Below are positions 43,990 through 52,374 of a stretch of 64,000 nt of DNA, piece after piece. The stretch is taken from positions 744,001 to 808,000 of the forward strand of contig OZ219783.1 in NCBI GenBank assembly GCA_964291305.2, read 5' to 3'. The notes beneath the pieces are model-generated. The model did not search any database. It was given only the letters and a program-made list of their open reading frames with translations, and was not told where the DNA came from. This DNA is from VXNF01 sp964291305. Lineage in GTDB: Bacteria; Actinomycetota; Acidimicrobiia; Acidimicrobiales; CATQHL01. The number at the start of each line of letters is the position of its first letter. Position 1 is the stretch's first letter. Position numbers and translations under genes: made by a program.

Positions 43990-45186
43990 ATGCATGGCGC
44001 GCTAACCGATATTCGGGTAATAGAGATGGGCACACTCTTGGCTGGCCCATTTTGCGGTCAGCAACTGGCTGACCACGGTGCCGAAGTCATCAAGGTGGAG
44101 CCCCCCAAGACCGGCGATCCTATGAGGGCTTGGGGGCAGGAAAAGGCCGACGGTAAGTCACTGTGGTGGCCTATTGTTGGCCGTGGTAAGAAGTCTGTAA
44201 CCATCAACCTGCGGGAGCCCGAGGGGCAAGACCTCGTGCGCCGCTTGGTGGCGAATGCCGACGTGCTGCTGGAGAACTTCCGGCCCGGCACCCTGGAGAG
44301 GTGGGGTCTGGCTCCCGACATCCTTCATGCGATTAATCCCCAGCTTATCGTTACCCGAGTTTCGGGCTATGGGCAGACAGGGCCGTATGCCGACCAACCC
44401 GGCTTCGGCGCCATTGGTGAGGCACTCGGGGGCATCCGCTACACCACCGGCGATCCCGACAAGTTGCCCAGTCGCACCGGCATAAGTATCGGCGACACTC
44501 TTACTGCCATGTTCGCCACCATCGGCACTCTCAATGCTCTGCATGCGCGGCAACGCACGGGCAAGGGTCAGGTAGTAGATGCCGCTTTGTACGAATCTGT
44601 TCTGGCTGTTATGGAGTCGCTGTTGACCGAGTACCATGTGGCTGGGTTCATTCGGGAACGCACCGGATCGCTGATTCCTAACATTGCCCCCGCCAACGCT
44701 TACCCAACCCGTGACGGCAAAATCCACTTGATCTCGGGCAATCAGGACACTGTATGGCGTCGGTTAGCCGAAGCGATGGGTAAGCCAGAGTTGGGCGAGG
44801 ATCCTCGCTATGAAACTCACCACGCTCGGGGTGACAACCAGATCCAACTAGACGAGATGATCGCAGAGTGGACGGCCACGCTTGATGCCGACGATTTGCG
44901 CCGACTATTGAATGAGCATAGCGTCCCCAACGGCCAAATGTATCGTGCTCCCGAGATGCTGGCAGATGAACATTTCGAGGCTCGGCAAGCGATTGTATGG
45001 AGCGAAAGTCCCGACTTCGGCACTCTCCCCATGCAAAACGTTGTGCCTAAGCTGTCCGGAACTCCTGGAGCAATTAAATGGACCGGCCCAAGGCTAGGTG
45101 AGCATAACGACGAGGTGTTTCGCAAAATCCTCGGTCTAGACACCGATGCACTTGAACAGCTGCGAGCCAGCGGGATTATCAGTTGA
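43990..45186 (+). CDS. CaiB/BaiF family CoA-transferase, second copy
   Basis: 398 residues from ATG 43990, chosen because GGAGGT lies 8 nt before it. Motifs as in the gene at 37901: VIEMGTLLAGPFCGQQLADH, GAEVIKVEPPKTGDPMR, the catalytic Asp region VLLENFRPGTLERWGL, YGQTGPYADQPGFG. The two are clearly paralogous but diverged, so probably different acids are activated. Followed by the isochorismatase-fold amidase after about 110 nt that includes unit L. Confidence 0.9.
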   Translation: MHGALTDIRVIEMGTLLAGPFCGQQLADHGAEVIKVEPPKTGDPMRAWGQEKADGKSLWWPIVGRGKKSVTINLREPEGQDLVRRLVANADVLLENFRPGTLERWGLAPDILHAINPQLIVTRVSGYGQTGPYADQPGFGAIGEALGGIRYTTGDPDKLPSRTGISIGDTLTAMFATIGTLNALHARQRTGKGQVVDAALYESVLAVMESLLTEYHVAGFIRERTGSLIPNIAPANAYPTRDGKIHLISGNQDTVWRRLAEAMGKPELGEDPRYETHHARGDNQIQLDEMIAEWTATLDADDLRRLLNEHSVPNGQMYRAPEMLADEHFEARQAIVWSESPDFGTLPMQNVVPKLSGTPGAIKWTGPRLGEHNDEVFRKILGLDTDALEQLRASGIIS

Positions 45187-45214
45187 GGTTGAGATCATCG
45201 AAGTTGAGATCACC

Positions 45215-45325
45215 CGAGGAGGAAACATGGCCAATCAAGAATTAGCGGATGACGACCGTCGAGGGGGTCCGGTCCCTGACAGTCAACGAGGAGGAAACAT
45301 GGCCAATCAAGAATTAGCGGATGAC
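45215..45325. repeat. Ectopic repeat-spacer-repeat unit L at an amidase start
   Basis: A 39-nt segment (45215-45253) recurs perfectly at 45287-45325 around a 33-nt insert (45254-45286). Period 72. The duplicated part includes the Shine-Dalgarno GAGGAGGAAA and the start codon, so two complete translation starts (ATG 45227 and 45299) exist in the same frame, 24 codons apart. Confidence 0.9.
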
Positions 45326-45922
45326 TACAGCCGAGCCGGATTCAGCAACCGCTTGGGGTTCGGTTCTCGGCCGGCCCTGGTAGTGATTGACTTCTGTCAG
45401 GCGTACTTGAACCCACAATCGCCCCTTTACGCAGGGGTAGAAACTGCCCGGGAATCCTGTCAGCGGGTTCTAACTGCTTCTCGGGAGGCTGGTATTCCGG
45501 TGCTTCACACCAGGGTCGAGTTCCAGCCGGATGGAGCCGACGGCGGTATTTTCTTCCGCAAGGTTGCTGCTTTGGAGTGCTTCGTGAAGGGTAACCCGCT
45601 GGGGGAATACGCCCAAGGTTTGGCGCCCAACGAGGGGGAGGTGGTAGTGGTTAAACAGTATGCCTCCGGGTTCTTTGGCACGTCGCTGGCGTCCACGCTC
45701 ACCTATATGGGTGTTGACACTCTCATCCACACAGGTGTGTCTACCAGCGGTTGCGTTCGGGCCACTGCCCTAGACGCCTGCCAACACGGCTTCGTGCCGA
45801 TCGTGGTGCGTGACGCCTGCGGTGATCGAAACCAGCAAGTCCACGAGTCAAACCTGTTCGACCTAGATGCCAAGTACGCCGACGTAGTTTCAGAGCAAGA
45901 AGTGCTCAACTACCTGGCGTAG
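45299..45922 (+). CDS. Isochorismatase-fold amidase (N-carbamoylsarcosine/maleamate amidohydrolase-like)
   Basis: 207 residues from ATG 45299. Starting at 45227 adds 24 residues that come from unit L. Catalytic triad visible: Asp in ALVVIDFCQAYLNP, Lys in VVVVKQYASGFFGTSL, Cys in HTGVSTSGCVRATALD, with the cis-peptide Val before it. The CNS/NicF branch hydrolyses N-carbamoyl groups or maleamate. With the cyclic imide hydrolase upstream it would perform the second hydrolysis of a maleimide-type substrate. A broken relative lies at 49474. Confidence 0.85.
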   Translation: MANQELADDYSRAGFSNRLGFGSRPALVVIDFCQAYLNPQSPLYAGVETARESCQRVLTASREAGIPVLHTRVEFQPDGADGGIFFRKVAALECFVKGNPLGEYAQGLAPNEGEVVVVKQYASGFFGTSLASTLTYMGVDTLIHTGVSTSGCVRATALDACQHGFVPIVVRDACGDRNQQVHESNLFDLDAKYADVVSEQEVLNYLA

Positions 45923-46109
45923 TAACCCAGAATAATGATTCGAGACGATCGGGTCAGTTTCACCAGTCGAACTGCACGAAGGCTACTTCAATGTTTCTCG
46001 GACCGTGATGAGCCTGACCAAGTCGACGACCCTGACTGCTAATTCCGAACCTCCCACAGGTTGCTTCTTCTGAGTGTGCTATCCTCCGGAGGTGATCAAG
46101 GGAGGCTTC

Positions 46110-47672
46110 ATGAACAACTCAAAGTCCGATTTCGAAAGTCGTCCACGAAGGTTGGGTCGTTGTATGAGCGCGGTGATTGCCATATCCCTTATGTTGGCGA
46201 TGTTGGCGCTAGCCGTTGCCTTACCTGCTCAGGTTAGTCAGGCACAAAACGAGGATGAAGAGACTAACCGAGTCCCCTGGGGAGAGACTTTCCGAGTCCC
46301 TGCGGTCATCAAGGACAATGACAAATTGCCGCCAACGACAACTACCCCCGCTACTACTACTACTACTGTGTCTCCTCTTCCTCCTCCTCCGCCGTCGCCT
46401 CCTCCACCACCGCCTCCGCCTTCTCCACCACCTCCGCCGTCGCCCCCACCTCCGCCTTCTCCACCACCTCCACCGTCGCCCCCACCTCCGCCTTCTCCAC
46501 CACCTCCACCGTCGCCCCCACCTCCGCCCCCACCTCCTCCGCCTCCCCCACCCCCGTTGTCTCCCCCACCCCCGTCTGCACCTGCTGCTACTACGACGAC
46601 TACTGTGCCGTCGTCTACTACTTCGACTACTTCGGTCGTTTCGCCGCCGCAGGACGGTTTACCTGGTGATGGAGGTCTGGAGATGACTACTATTAGTGTG
46701 GTTGTTGGCCCGTCACCGTCTTCTGTTGGCGGGGTGTCTTCGTTTAGGGATCCTGATGATACGTATATGGATTCTGATCCGACTGTGGGCGCGGTTTTGG
46801 CTAGCGAGTTCTTAGTTTCTGCTACTCCGGTGGCGGGTTCGACTGGGGGTTGTAGAGCTGTCAGCGTGAAATCTGTGGTAGACAGTAATGACACATCTAC
46901 TAAGAATGATGATCGGGTTGTGGCCTATTTGACGGTAGTTAAGAGGCCGTCGCCGTCGAGCCCTCTTTGTCATTATGATGTTGTGACAAGTTTGCCTGCT
47001 GGTTTTGTTGCTGATAGTGCGGGTTCGGTTGAGGGTGTTGTGAGGTCTTATGGTTTGAGTCCGGTTTCTAAGATGATCCCGGATGGTTCTGATGTTGTCG
47101 CCACTTCGGCCACCGATTGCGGGAGAAGGGTTGTGACTGGTGAGGACACTGATAGCAGGGTCGGCGGAGTTGATGACACGACTGTGGTTGTTTCTGGCCC
47201 GGTGTGTTTGACTCACGAAGTTAAGGTGGCGGTGAGGTATGTGTATGTTATGCAGAGCGTTATTGGCGATTCTGGCGGTGGGTCAGCTCGGTATTCGTTG
47301 ACTGAGAGCGAAGGTTGTGGCGTTGGCGGGTCGCCGGCGGTTGCGGTAGTGAAGTTGCGTGAAGGTGATCTAAATATTTCTCCGGCAGTGTTGGGGGCGA
47401 CCGGAGATTATGATGGTGATGGTCGTTTCCAGGGAAAGCGTTTCGCGTTGAACTATGAGGCAGAGCCGTGTGTGATCAAGGTAGCGGTGTCGGATTTGCC
47501 TGTTGGTTGCGTCGCCGACGTGGCGTCGCATCAGCACGACCTAGTTAGCGATGTTGATACTAAGAACCGTGTGGTAATGCGGTTCGACATAACCTGCGAT
47601 GCCGACAAAACCGCAGTCGATAAGAGTGAAATCATGGTCGAAGGCCCGAAGGCGGACCGGCCTACTGGCTAA
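46110..47672 (+). CDS. Secreted protein with extreme proline-rich region
   Basis: 520 residues from ATG 46110 (AAGGGAGG upstream). Signal peptide about residues 20-46 (AVIAISLMLAMLALAVALPA). A Thr-rich start leads into about 80 residues of Pro runs broken by Ser, then a Thr/Ser segment, then a Cys-containing globular part (about 180-520) with strands such as VVAYLTVVKRPSP and HEVKVAVRYVYVMQSVIG. No anchor or LPxTG is seen. Pro-Ser repeats resemble wall-spanning linkers. Codon use in the second half is more T-rich than in neighbouring genes. Function unknown. Confidence 0.6.
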   Translation: MNNSKSDFESRPRRLGRCMSAVIAISLMLAMLALAVALPAQVSQAQNEDEETNRVPWGETFRVPAVIKDNDKLPPTTTTPATTTTTVSPLPPPPPSPPPPPPPPSPPPPPSPPPPPSPPPPPSPPPPPSPPPPPSPPPPPPPPPPPPPPLSPPPPSAPAATTTTTVPSSTTSTTSVVSPPQDGLPGDGGLEMTTISVVVGPSPSSVGGVSSFRDPDDTYMDSDPTVGAVLASEFLVSATPVAGSTGGCRAVSVKSVVDSNDTSTKNDDRVVAYLTVVKRPSPSSPLCHYDVVTSLPAGFVADSAGSVEGVVRSYGLSPVSKMIPDGSDVVATSATDCGRRVVTGEDTDSRVGGVDDTTVVVSGPVCLTHEVKVAVRYVYVMQSVIGDSGGGSARYSLTESEGCGVGGSPAVAVVKLREGDLNISPAVLGATGDYDGDGRFQGKRFALNYEAEPCVIKVAVSDLPVGCVADVASHQHDLVSDVDTKNRVVMRFDITCDADKTAVDKSEIMVEGPKADRPTG

Positions 47673-47872
47673 CCCAACCTCAAACTCCGCCGGCTGCTAT
47701 ATCACACCAAAAGAACCTGCCATAAAGCCGCCATCAGCGCCGTTGCCTTTTCGATATCGCCGTCGGCTGCTACGTCGCACGAAAGAACCAGTCACCGCAC
47801 CTAGAACGTTCACCGTTGAGGTACGGCTAGCGTTCCTTCGTTTGCCTTGTCAGTTGGCAAGAGTGGTTCGTT

Positions 47873-49270
47873 TCAGCGTCGTAGGGGCGGGTTTACCGTC
47901 GGCGATTTGATTGTGTGGTTGATGCTGATTCTGTTTGCAAGCCCGTGGATGCAGGCAGTCCAAGCGTTACGCCGTGCGGGTGGCGTGTTCGTGTGCTGGT
48001 CGGGGTGTTGGAGGGTGTATTTGCCGTCGGCGTCTCGGGCAACTTGGGCGCCTTTGGTGTGAACCAAATGATTGTGGCAGTGACTACACAAGAGGCAGAG
48101 GTTGTCGAGGTCGGTTTTGCCTCCGTGTTCCCAGTGCACGATGTGGTGTGTTTGGCACCAGTTAGCCGAAGCCCCGCAACCCACGCAGCCCTTATCCCGT
48201 ACAGCAAGCACAGCCCGCTGATGCCTGCTGGCGTGGCGTTTGCCCCGGCCGAGCCACAAAGGCTCGCTCTTGCCTTTGAACACCGCCGGCAAGATTCTCG
48301 CGTCACAGGCCAGCCCTAGCAGTTCCTCGACCGAAAGCGGGGTGCCATCAACAAGACGAGCTTCACACAGCTGGCCGGCCACAGTGTCGTAGTCGGCGAC
48401 GACCAGCAGATCAACCCCCTGAGCCTTGCCCGCGGACTTCCCAGTCTTGCCACCGCTGTTGGTGACGAGCTGTTCGAGAGCGTCGGCCATGCGCTGCCCC
48501 GACGAGAGCCGACTCTTGGCGTCTTCAGCATGAAACAGCCGGTTTGCGGTAGCAGTAAGCGCTGTCTCTATACGACTACCCGCCACCGGATCTAAACGGC
48601 CCAACAGAGAAAACATCCCATCCGGTTCTTGTTTGATGTTCAAGTAGCGCCGCTCCCGCTGACGCTTCCGCCGCTCCTCAAGATCGTCCAGGATCTGCTC
48701 GTTCATATGGTCGCGGACGGTGCGGCTGAAACGGTCCTCGGACTCTCGCCCCGCGGCATCCAACAACTTGGCCTCCCCGCTGGGTGATCCCGGCGGGGCC
48801 TGCTCCACGGCTTCGGCGATCATCTTGGCCTGCTTAGGAGTGATCGACCCAGCGCGCAAAGCCTCGGCTGTCTCCGGCGCCCGGCCTAACTGCTCGGCCA
48901 GCTGCACGTCCTGCTTAGCTCGACCGCGAGACTGCTTCAAACCATCACGAAGCACATCAGCCGCAGGGCCTCCACCTCGACGCCGGGCCAACTCACCCAC
49001 CATCTCAGCCTTCACCGCAGCCAACCGAGACTCGCATCTGCCCACCAAAACCAGCCGAGCTTCCAACTCCCGATCAGCCAAATCCCGAACCGCTAGGTCA
49101 GAGGACAACAAACCAACCAGGCTGCCAGCGTCAAACCCGGCGCCATGGCCGAACACGCCATCCGCCCCAATGGCGGCAGCGCCGGAGTTTCTGGCAGCGC
49201 CGGCGTCTTTAGCAGCAGCACCAGTGAGCCCAGGGTCGGTCAGGTCGCCGAAAAGAGTCGCAATCGTCAT
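47873..49270 (-). CDS. DUF222 / HNH endonuclease domain protein (13E12-type)
   Basis: 465 residues, ATG after AGGAGGTG. The N-terminal DUF222 helical region covers about 50-300 (RELEARLVLVGRCESRLAAV, GSITPKQAKMIAEAVEQAP). The C-terminal HNH nuclease motif spans about 390-435 (CVGCGASANWCQTHHIVHW, then DLDNLCLLCSHCHNHLVH), with the zinc-binding Cys pairs intact. This family is common and often multicopy in actinobacteria and is associated with repeat elements. The target is unknown. Confidence 0.9.
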   Translation of the reverse strand: MTIATLFGDLTDPGLTGAAAKDAGAARNSGAAAIGADGVFGHGAGFDAGSLVGLLSSDLAVRDLADRELEARLVLVGRCESRLAAVKAEMVGELARRRGGGPAADVLRDGLKQSRGRAKQDVQLAEQLGRAPETAEALRAGSITPKQAKMIAEAVEQAPPGSPSGEAKLLDAAGRESEDRFSRTVRDHMNEQILDDLEERRKRQRERRYLNIKQEPDGMFSLLGRLDPVAGSRIETALTATANRLFHAEDAKSRLSSGQRMADALEQLVTNSGGKTGKSAGKAQGVDLLVVADYDTVAGQLCEARLVDGTPLSVEELLGLACDARILPAVFKGKSEPLWLGRGKRHASRHQRAVLAVRDKGCVGCGASANWCQTHHIVHWEHGGKTDLDNLCLLCSHCHNHLVHTKGAQVARDADGKYTLQHPDQHTNTPPARRNAWTACIHGLANRISINHTIKSPTVNPPLRR

Positions 49271-49473
49271 AGGTCACCTCCTCAAACAGTTTGAACCGTT
49301 GGCTTCCGGTCGGTAACACCGAGCCCACAAAATCAGGGCTAGCGACCGGTAACAGGGAGTTTATCCAATCAACACACAAAAACACAACGTCTGTATGTAC
49401 TAAAGAAAGAAATAATTTGACAAGTATCTGAGTATCTCGACCTACTGCCAGCACCCGACCGGAATCTCCCCCT

Positions 49474-49608
49474 CACGAGTCAAACCTGTGCGGCCTGGAT
49501 GGCCAGCACGCCAATGCCGTTCCAGAGCAGGCGGCACTCAACTACCTGGCGAGCAACCAGAAGAAACTGAATTCAAACTCGGCCAGGCTGCTCTCTACCG
49601 CTAGGTGA
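49474..49608 (+). pseudogene. 3' fragment of an isochorismatase-fold amidase
   Basis: Reads HESNLCGLDGQHANAVPEQ and then AALNYLASNQKK, clearly homologous to the C-terminus of the gene at 45299 (HESNLFDLDAKYADVVSEQ, then EVLNYLA). The stop has moved 19 codons downstream. No other part of the gene is present. A remnant of a former paralog. Confidence 0.75.
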
Positions 49609-49681
49609 GGTTCCAGCACCTGGTCTGAGTGGAAGGTGGCCTTACTGGACAGTCTCTCCGTTCAGGGTTACGGTCTAGTTC

Positions 49682-49815
49682 GCCGTCCAAACGCGGGGAT
49701 TGCCGATCCCCACCATTAGCGACCCGACAAACGGGGGCCCGGGATTCTCATGGCTCCCTTCGGCGGGTCGCGGCGTTTGGACGGCACGAACCCGAAACCC
49801 CGACCGAAGGGAGCC
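49682..49815 (+). promoter_or_regulatory. Structured 5' leader with interlocking stems over the ribosome-binding site
   Basis: Two perfect inverted repeats interlock: a 13-bp pair (49682-49694 with 49773-49785) and a 12-bp pair (49752-49763 with 49804-49815). A small hairpin (49695-49711) lies inside the first. The last arm contains the Shine-Dalgarno AAGGGA for the GTG at 49820. The order a-b-a'-b' means a pseudoknot or two competing folds, one of which hides the ribosome-binding site. Confidence 0.55.
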
Positions 49816-49819
49816 ACCC

Positions 49820-50326
49820 GTGAAACGTCTACTAATTCCCTGTTTCGTCGCGCTTGCTGCGCTAGGCGTAATGCTGCCCACCGCCTCAGTTGGTAGTCAA
49901 CAACCAGACGTGACTATTCGTATCGTCGCGCGTCAGATCGAAGACAGTCGTATCGAGTTCGGGGTGATTAAGCAGCAAGCCGACGGAACGTGGGGAGACA
50001 GGATCCTGCCTAGAAGCCGGTTCTTCCCCGCAGATGCTGAAGTAGGACGCTGGCTGCGGAGCAGTCCAATCGACCTATCATCACCTGGCTCCGATGTGAG
50101 CGGGTGTCCAACATTGCGGCCAGGAGTAAACGATGTCAGTATGATTCCCAATGGGGAAGTCTGCTACTACGATTTCGAGGCGGGGCAAGTAAACTACTGG
50201 GCGCGCCTCTCTGGCTTTGGCGGGTCATTAGACCAGATCATAGCCAATGACTTAACTGTTTGCCGAGCCACTATTGTTGCTGTTTACGGAACTGACATAG
50301 GATTTGAATGGAACGACAGTTGTTGA
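49820..50326 (+). CDS. Secreted hypothetical protein
   Basis: 168 residues from GTG 49820, 7 nt after AAGGGA. Signal peptide about 1-26 (LLIPCFVALAALGVMLPTAS), then a mature part with QPDVTIRIVARQIEDSRIEF, a Cys pair in GCPTLRPGVND and EVCYYDFEAGQV, and a final YGTDIGFEWNDSC. No family recognised. The opening strands recall small beta-rich extracellular proteins. Its translation is probably controlled by the structured leader directly upstream. Confidence 0.6.
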   Translation: MKRLLIPCFVALAALGVMLPTASVGSQQPDVTIRIVARQIEDSRIEFGVIKQQADGTWGDRILPRSRFFPADAEVGRWLRSSPIDLSSPGSDVSGCPTLRPGVNDVSMIPNGEVCYYDFEAGQVNYWARLSGFGGSLDQIIANDLTVCRATIVAVYGTDIGFEWNDSC

Positions 50327-50608
50327 ACCTGACTAAAGGATTCAGACTGGTGCTTACTCCTGTATCGCGGCATTGAAGTTTGGCGCAGAACAAATGCTGA
50401 TGATTGTGATCTTTGGCATGAGACCATGCTGCAGGTACAACAAGGCCCGTAAGAAGCGGAAGATCGGAGGCGATCGAGACTGATTCAAATATAAAGATGT
50501 GCAGACCATAAATAGCTCATATATCTGAGTTGACAATTTTGGCTGGTGCCAATAGAATACCCGGAGCTTATATCGGACAGTGTCCAATAGTGCTTTGACT
50601 GGGGGAAG

Positions 50609-51196
50609 GTGGTTGTCGCAGGCTGTGTGGAGTTGCTTCGGTTTTGTGGGCACGTGATTCTGGGGGGTCAGCCCTCGGAGAAGGAGGTCTTTGTGAGTCG
50701 TGCGGGGGGTGGGGTTGCTTCGGTGGGGGAAGACCCGAGTGAGGCGGCGGAGGCCTTTGTGGGTCCTCGGCGGTGGGATAACAGGATTGCGTGTCCGTGG
50801 TGCGGGTCAATGAGTGTGCAGGAGGGTGCGGCGCATGTGTCGATGCCGTTCCGGTGCCGCGACTGTCGGCGACGCTTCAGCGTCAAGTCTGGGACAGCGA
50901 TGGAATGCTCGAATCTGGGCTATCAGACTTGGGGGTTCGCGATTTATATTTTGTTGACTAGTTTGAACGGTGTGAGCAGCATGAAACTGCACCGCGACCT
51001 GCGGATCAGTCAAAAAGCGGCGTGGTTCTTGTTACATTGGCTCACCCCAACGATCGCCCTGGGTGCGCTTGACGCCTTAAGGGCTTATTCCGATTCGGTG
51101 TCGTGGTTGCTGTCGCTGGATTGCGTGTTTGAGCATCGGGTGGTGATGAGCAGCGCTTCTACGGTCACGATCCCACCTTGGGCTGGGGTTTGGTAG
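50609..51196 (+). pseudogene. IS1595-family transposase, N-terminal part only
   Basis: About 195 codons. The N-terminal zinc ribbon (CPWCGSMSVQEG, then FRCRDCRRRFSVKSGTAM) and the following helical region (WGFAIYILLTSLNGVSSMK, LHRDLRISQKAAWFLLH) are typical of IS1595. After LLHWLTP the sequence loses the family pattern and no DDE catalytic domain follows, so it is not functional. The missing half resembles what is left at 8690-9008, though the two need not be the same element. Confidence 0.7.
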
Positions 51197-51206
51197 TGTT
51201 GATGGC

Positions 51207-51665
51207 GTGAGTAGGGCGCGAACCGAAGCAGCTGGGGTGTTGTATTCGCCTGCTCTGGGTCAGCGCGCTACGATTCAGAGGACCAACAGGCCGCGTTTGT
51301 CTACGGTGGCCGGCGTGCTGGCAGGCTTAGCGGAGGATAAAGGTCCGCGTCGTAATCGGTTGCTTCTGCAGTTCATCAAGTGTTGGAATACGTGGCCCCA
51401 GCACCGTGAGGAGATGCTCGTAACCTCCGTCCCGCTGCGCGGCGACCCGTTTGATATAGCCGCCACCTGCGCGGTCGTGCACACGTTATGCGAACGCGAC
51501 GGTTTCGATATCCCGCCGTGGGTGGAGGACACCGGGATTTCCCCGCCTAAAACAATTTCTGGCAGGGACATCAACAACTCGTTCACGCGGTATGTAGTTT
51601 CCCGATCCCCTGAGTCGTGTAAAGTGTACGGCGTGTTCTTCGAACGCGAGACGCTAGACCTTTGA
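51207..51665 (+). CDS. Hypothetical partner of a nucleotidyltransferase
   Basis: 152 residues, no family recognised. Mixed helical sequence with VYGVFFERETLDL at its end. Its stop overlaps the next start (TTGAGC at 51662), a spacing typical of two-gene defence or toxin-antitoxin modules whose second member is a DUF6036-type nucleotidyltransferase. The role of antitoxin or sensor is an inference from position. Confidence 0.5.
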   Translation: MSRARTEAAGVLYSPALGQRATIQRTNRPRLSTVAGVLAGLAEDKGPRRNRLLLQFIKCWNTWPQHREEMLVTSVPLRGDPFDIAATCAVVHTLCERDGFDIPPWVEDTGISPPKTISGRDINNSFTRYVVSRSPESCKVYGVFFERETLDL

Positions 51666-52300
51666 GCGACCCGTCAGAAGCCGCGGATTCTAAGAAGGGA
51701 ACACTCTTCGCAACCGACTTTTTTGTGCTGTACGCTGCGTTGGACGCGGAGCTAGCCGAGGGCGATGATGTCGACGTGGTGATCGTCGGCGGGGCGGCTG
51801 TTATACCGCAGTGGATGCACCGTGGTAGTTTCGATGTCGACGTCATCTCGAAGTCCCTGACGCCGGTAGCGCGAGAAGCTATTGCGCGGATTGGGCGACA
51901 GCACGGGGTTGCGGAGAACTGGCTTAACGACGCCGCAAGAATATCTACGCCAAACCTGCCCTATGATCTGACACTTCTTTACGAAGGCAACCGTTTCAGG
52001 GTCTTCTTGCCGGACAACGAGTACCTATTGGCGACCAAACTATTTGCAGCGAGAGAGGTCGACATTGACGACACGATACTTCTCGCCCGGGACACTGGAA
52101 CAGTCGACCTTGAAGACATGCTGGACTTACTCCAACGCGCGTGGCCGAACCATCTCTTAGAGCCCAGGCACAGGTACTTCGCTGAATCTATCGCCGAGCG
52201 ACTAGCAGAAGAGGCACTGACTCCAACCTCAGTCGATCTCATGAAACAAGCAAAGCCGCCGGCCGTTGGGAAACCACGACTAGAGCCGCCGTCATTGTAA
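51662..52300 (+). CDS. DUF6036-like nucleotidyltransferase
   Basis: 212 residues, TTG start overlapping the previous stop. The core VVIVGGAAVIPQWMHRGSF is followed by DVDVIS, the G-G...D-x-D pattern of nucleotidyltransferase-fold proteins related to AbiEii and DUF6036. The segment EYLLATKLFAAREVDIDD is the usual Lys-containing helix. Probably the active component of a toxin-antitoxin or abortive-infection pair with the preceding gene. Confidence 0.65.
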   Translation: MSDPSEAADSKKGTLFATDFFVLYAALDAELAEGDDVDVVIVGGAAVIPQWMHRGSFDVDVISKSLTPVAREAIARIGRQHGVAENWLNDAARISTPNLPYDLTLLYEGNRFRVFLPDNEYLLATKLFAAREVDIDDTILLARDTGTVDLEDMLDLLQRAWPNHLLEPRHRYFAESIAERLAEEALTPTSVDLMKQAKPPAVGKPRLEPPSL

Positions 52301-52374
52301 TTAACGAATTCGATCTATCACTGAGTTTCAACTTGAAACCATGGGAACAGCGAGTCGGGCTCTAACTTAGAGAA

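Noticed and set aside
46238..46894. Long minus-strand open frame rich in glycine
   Set aside because: Antisense shadow of the proline-rich secreted protein. CCN codons read as GGN on the other strand.
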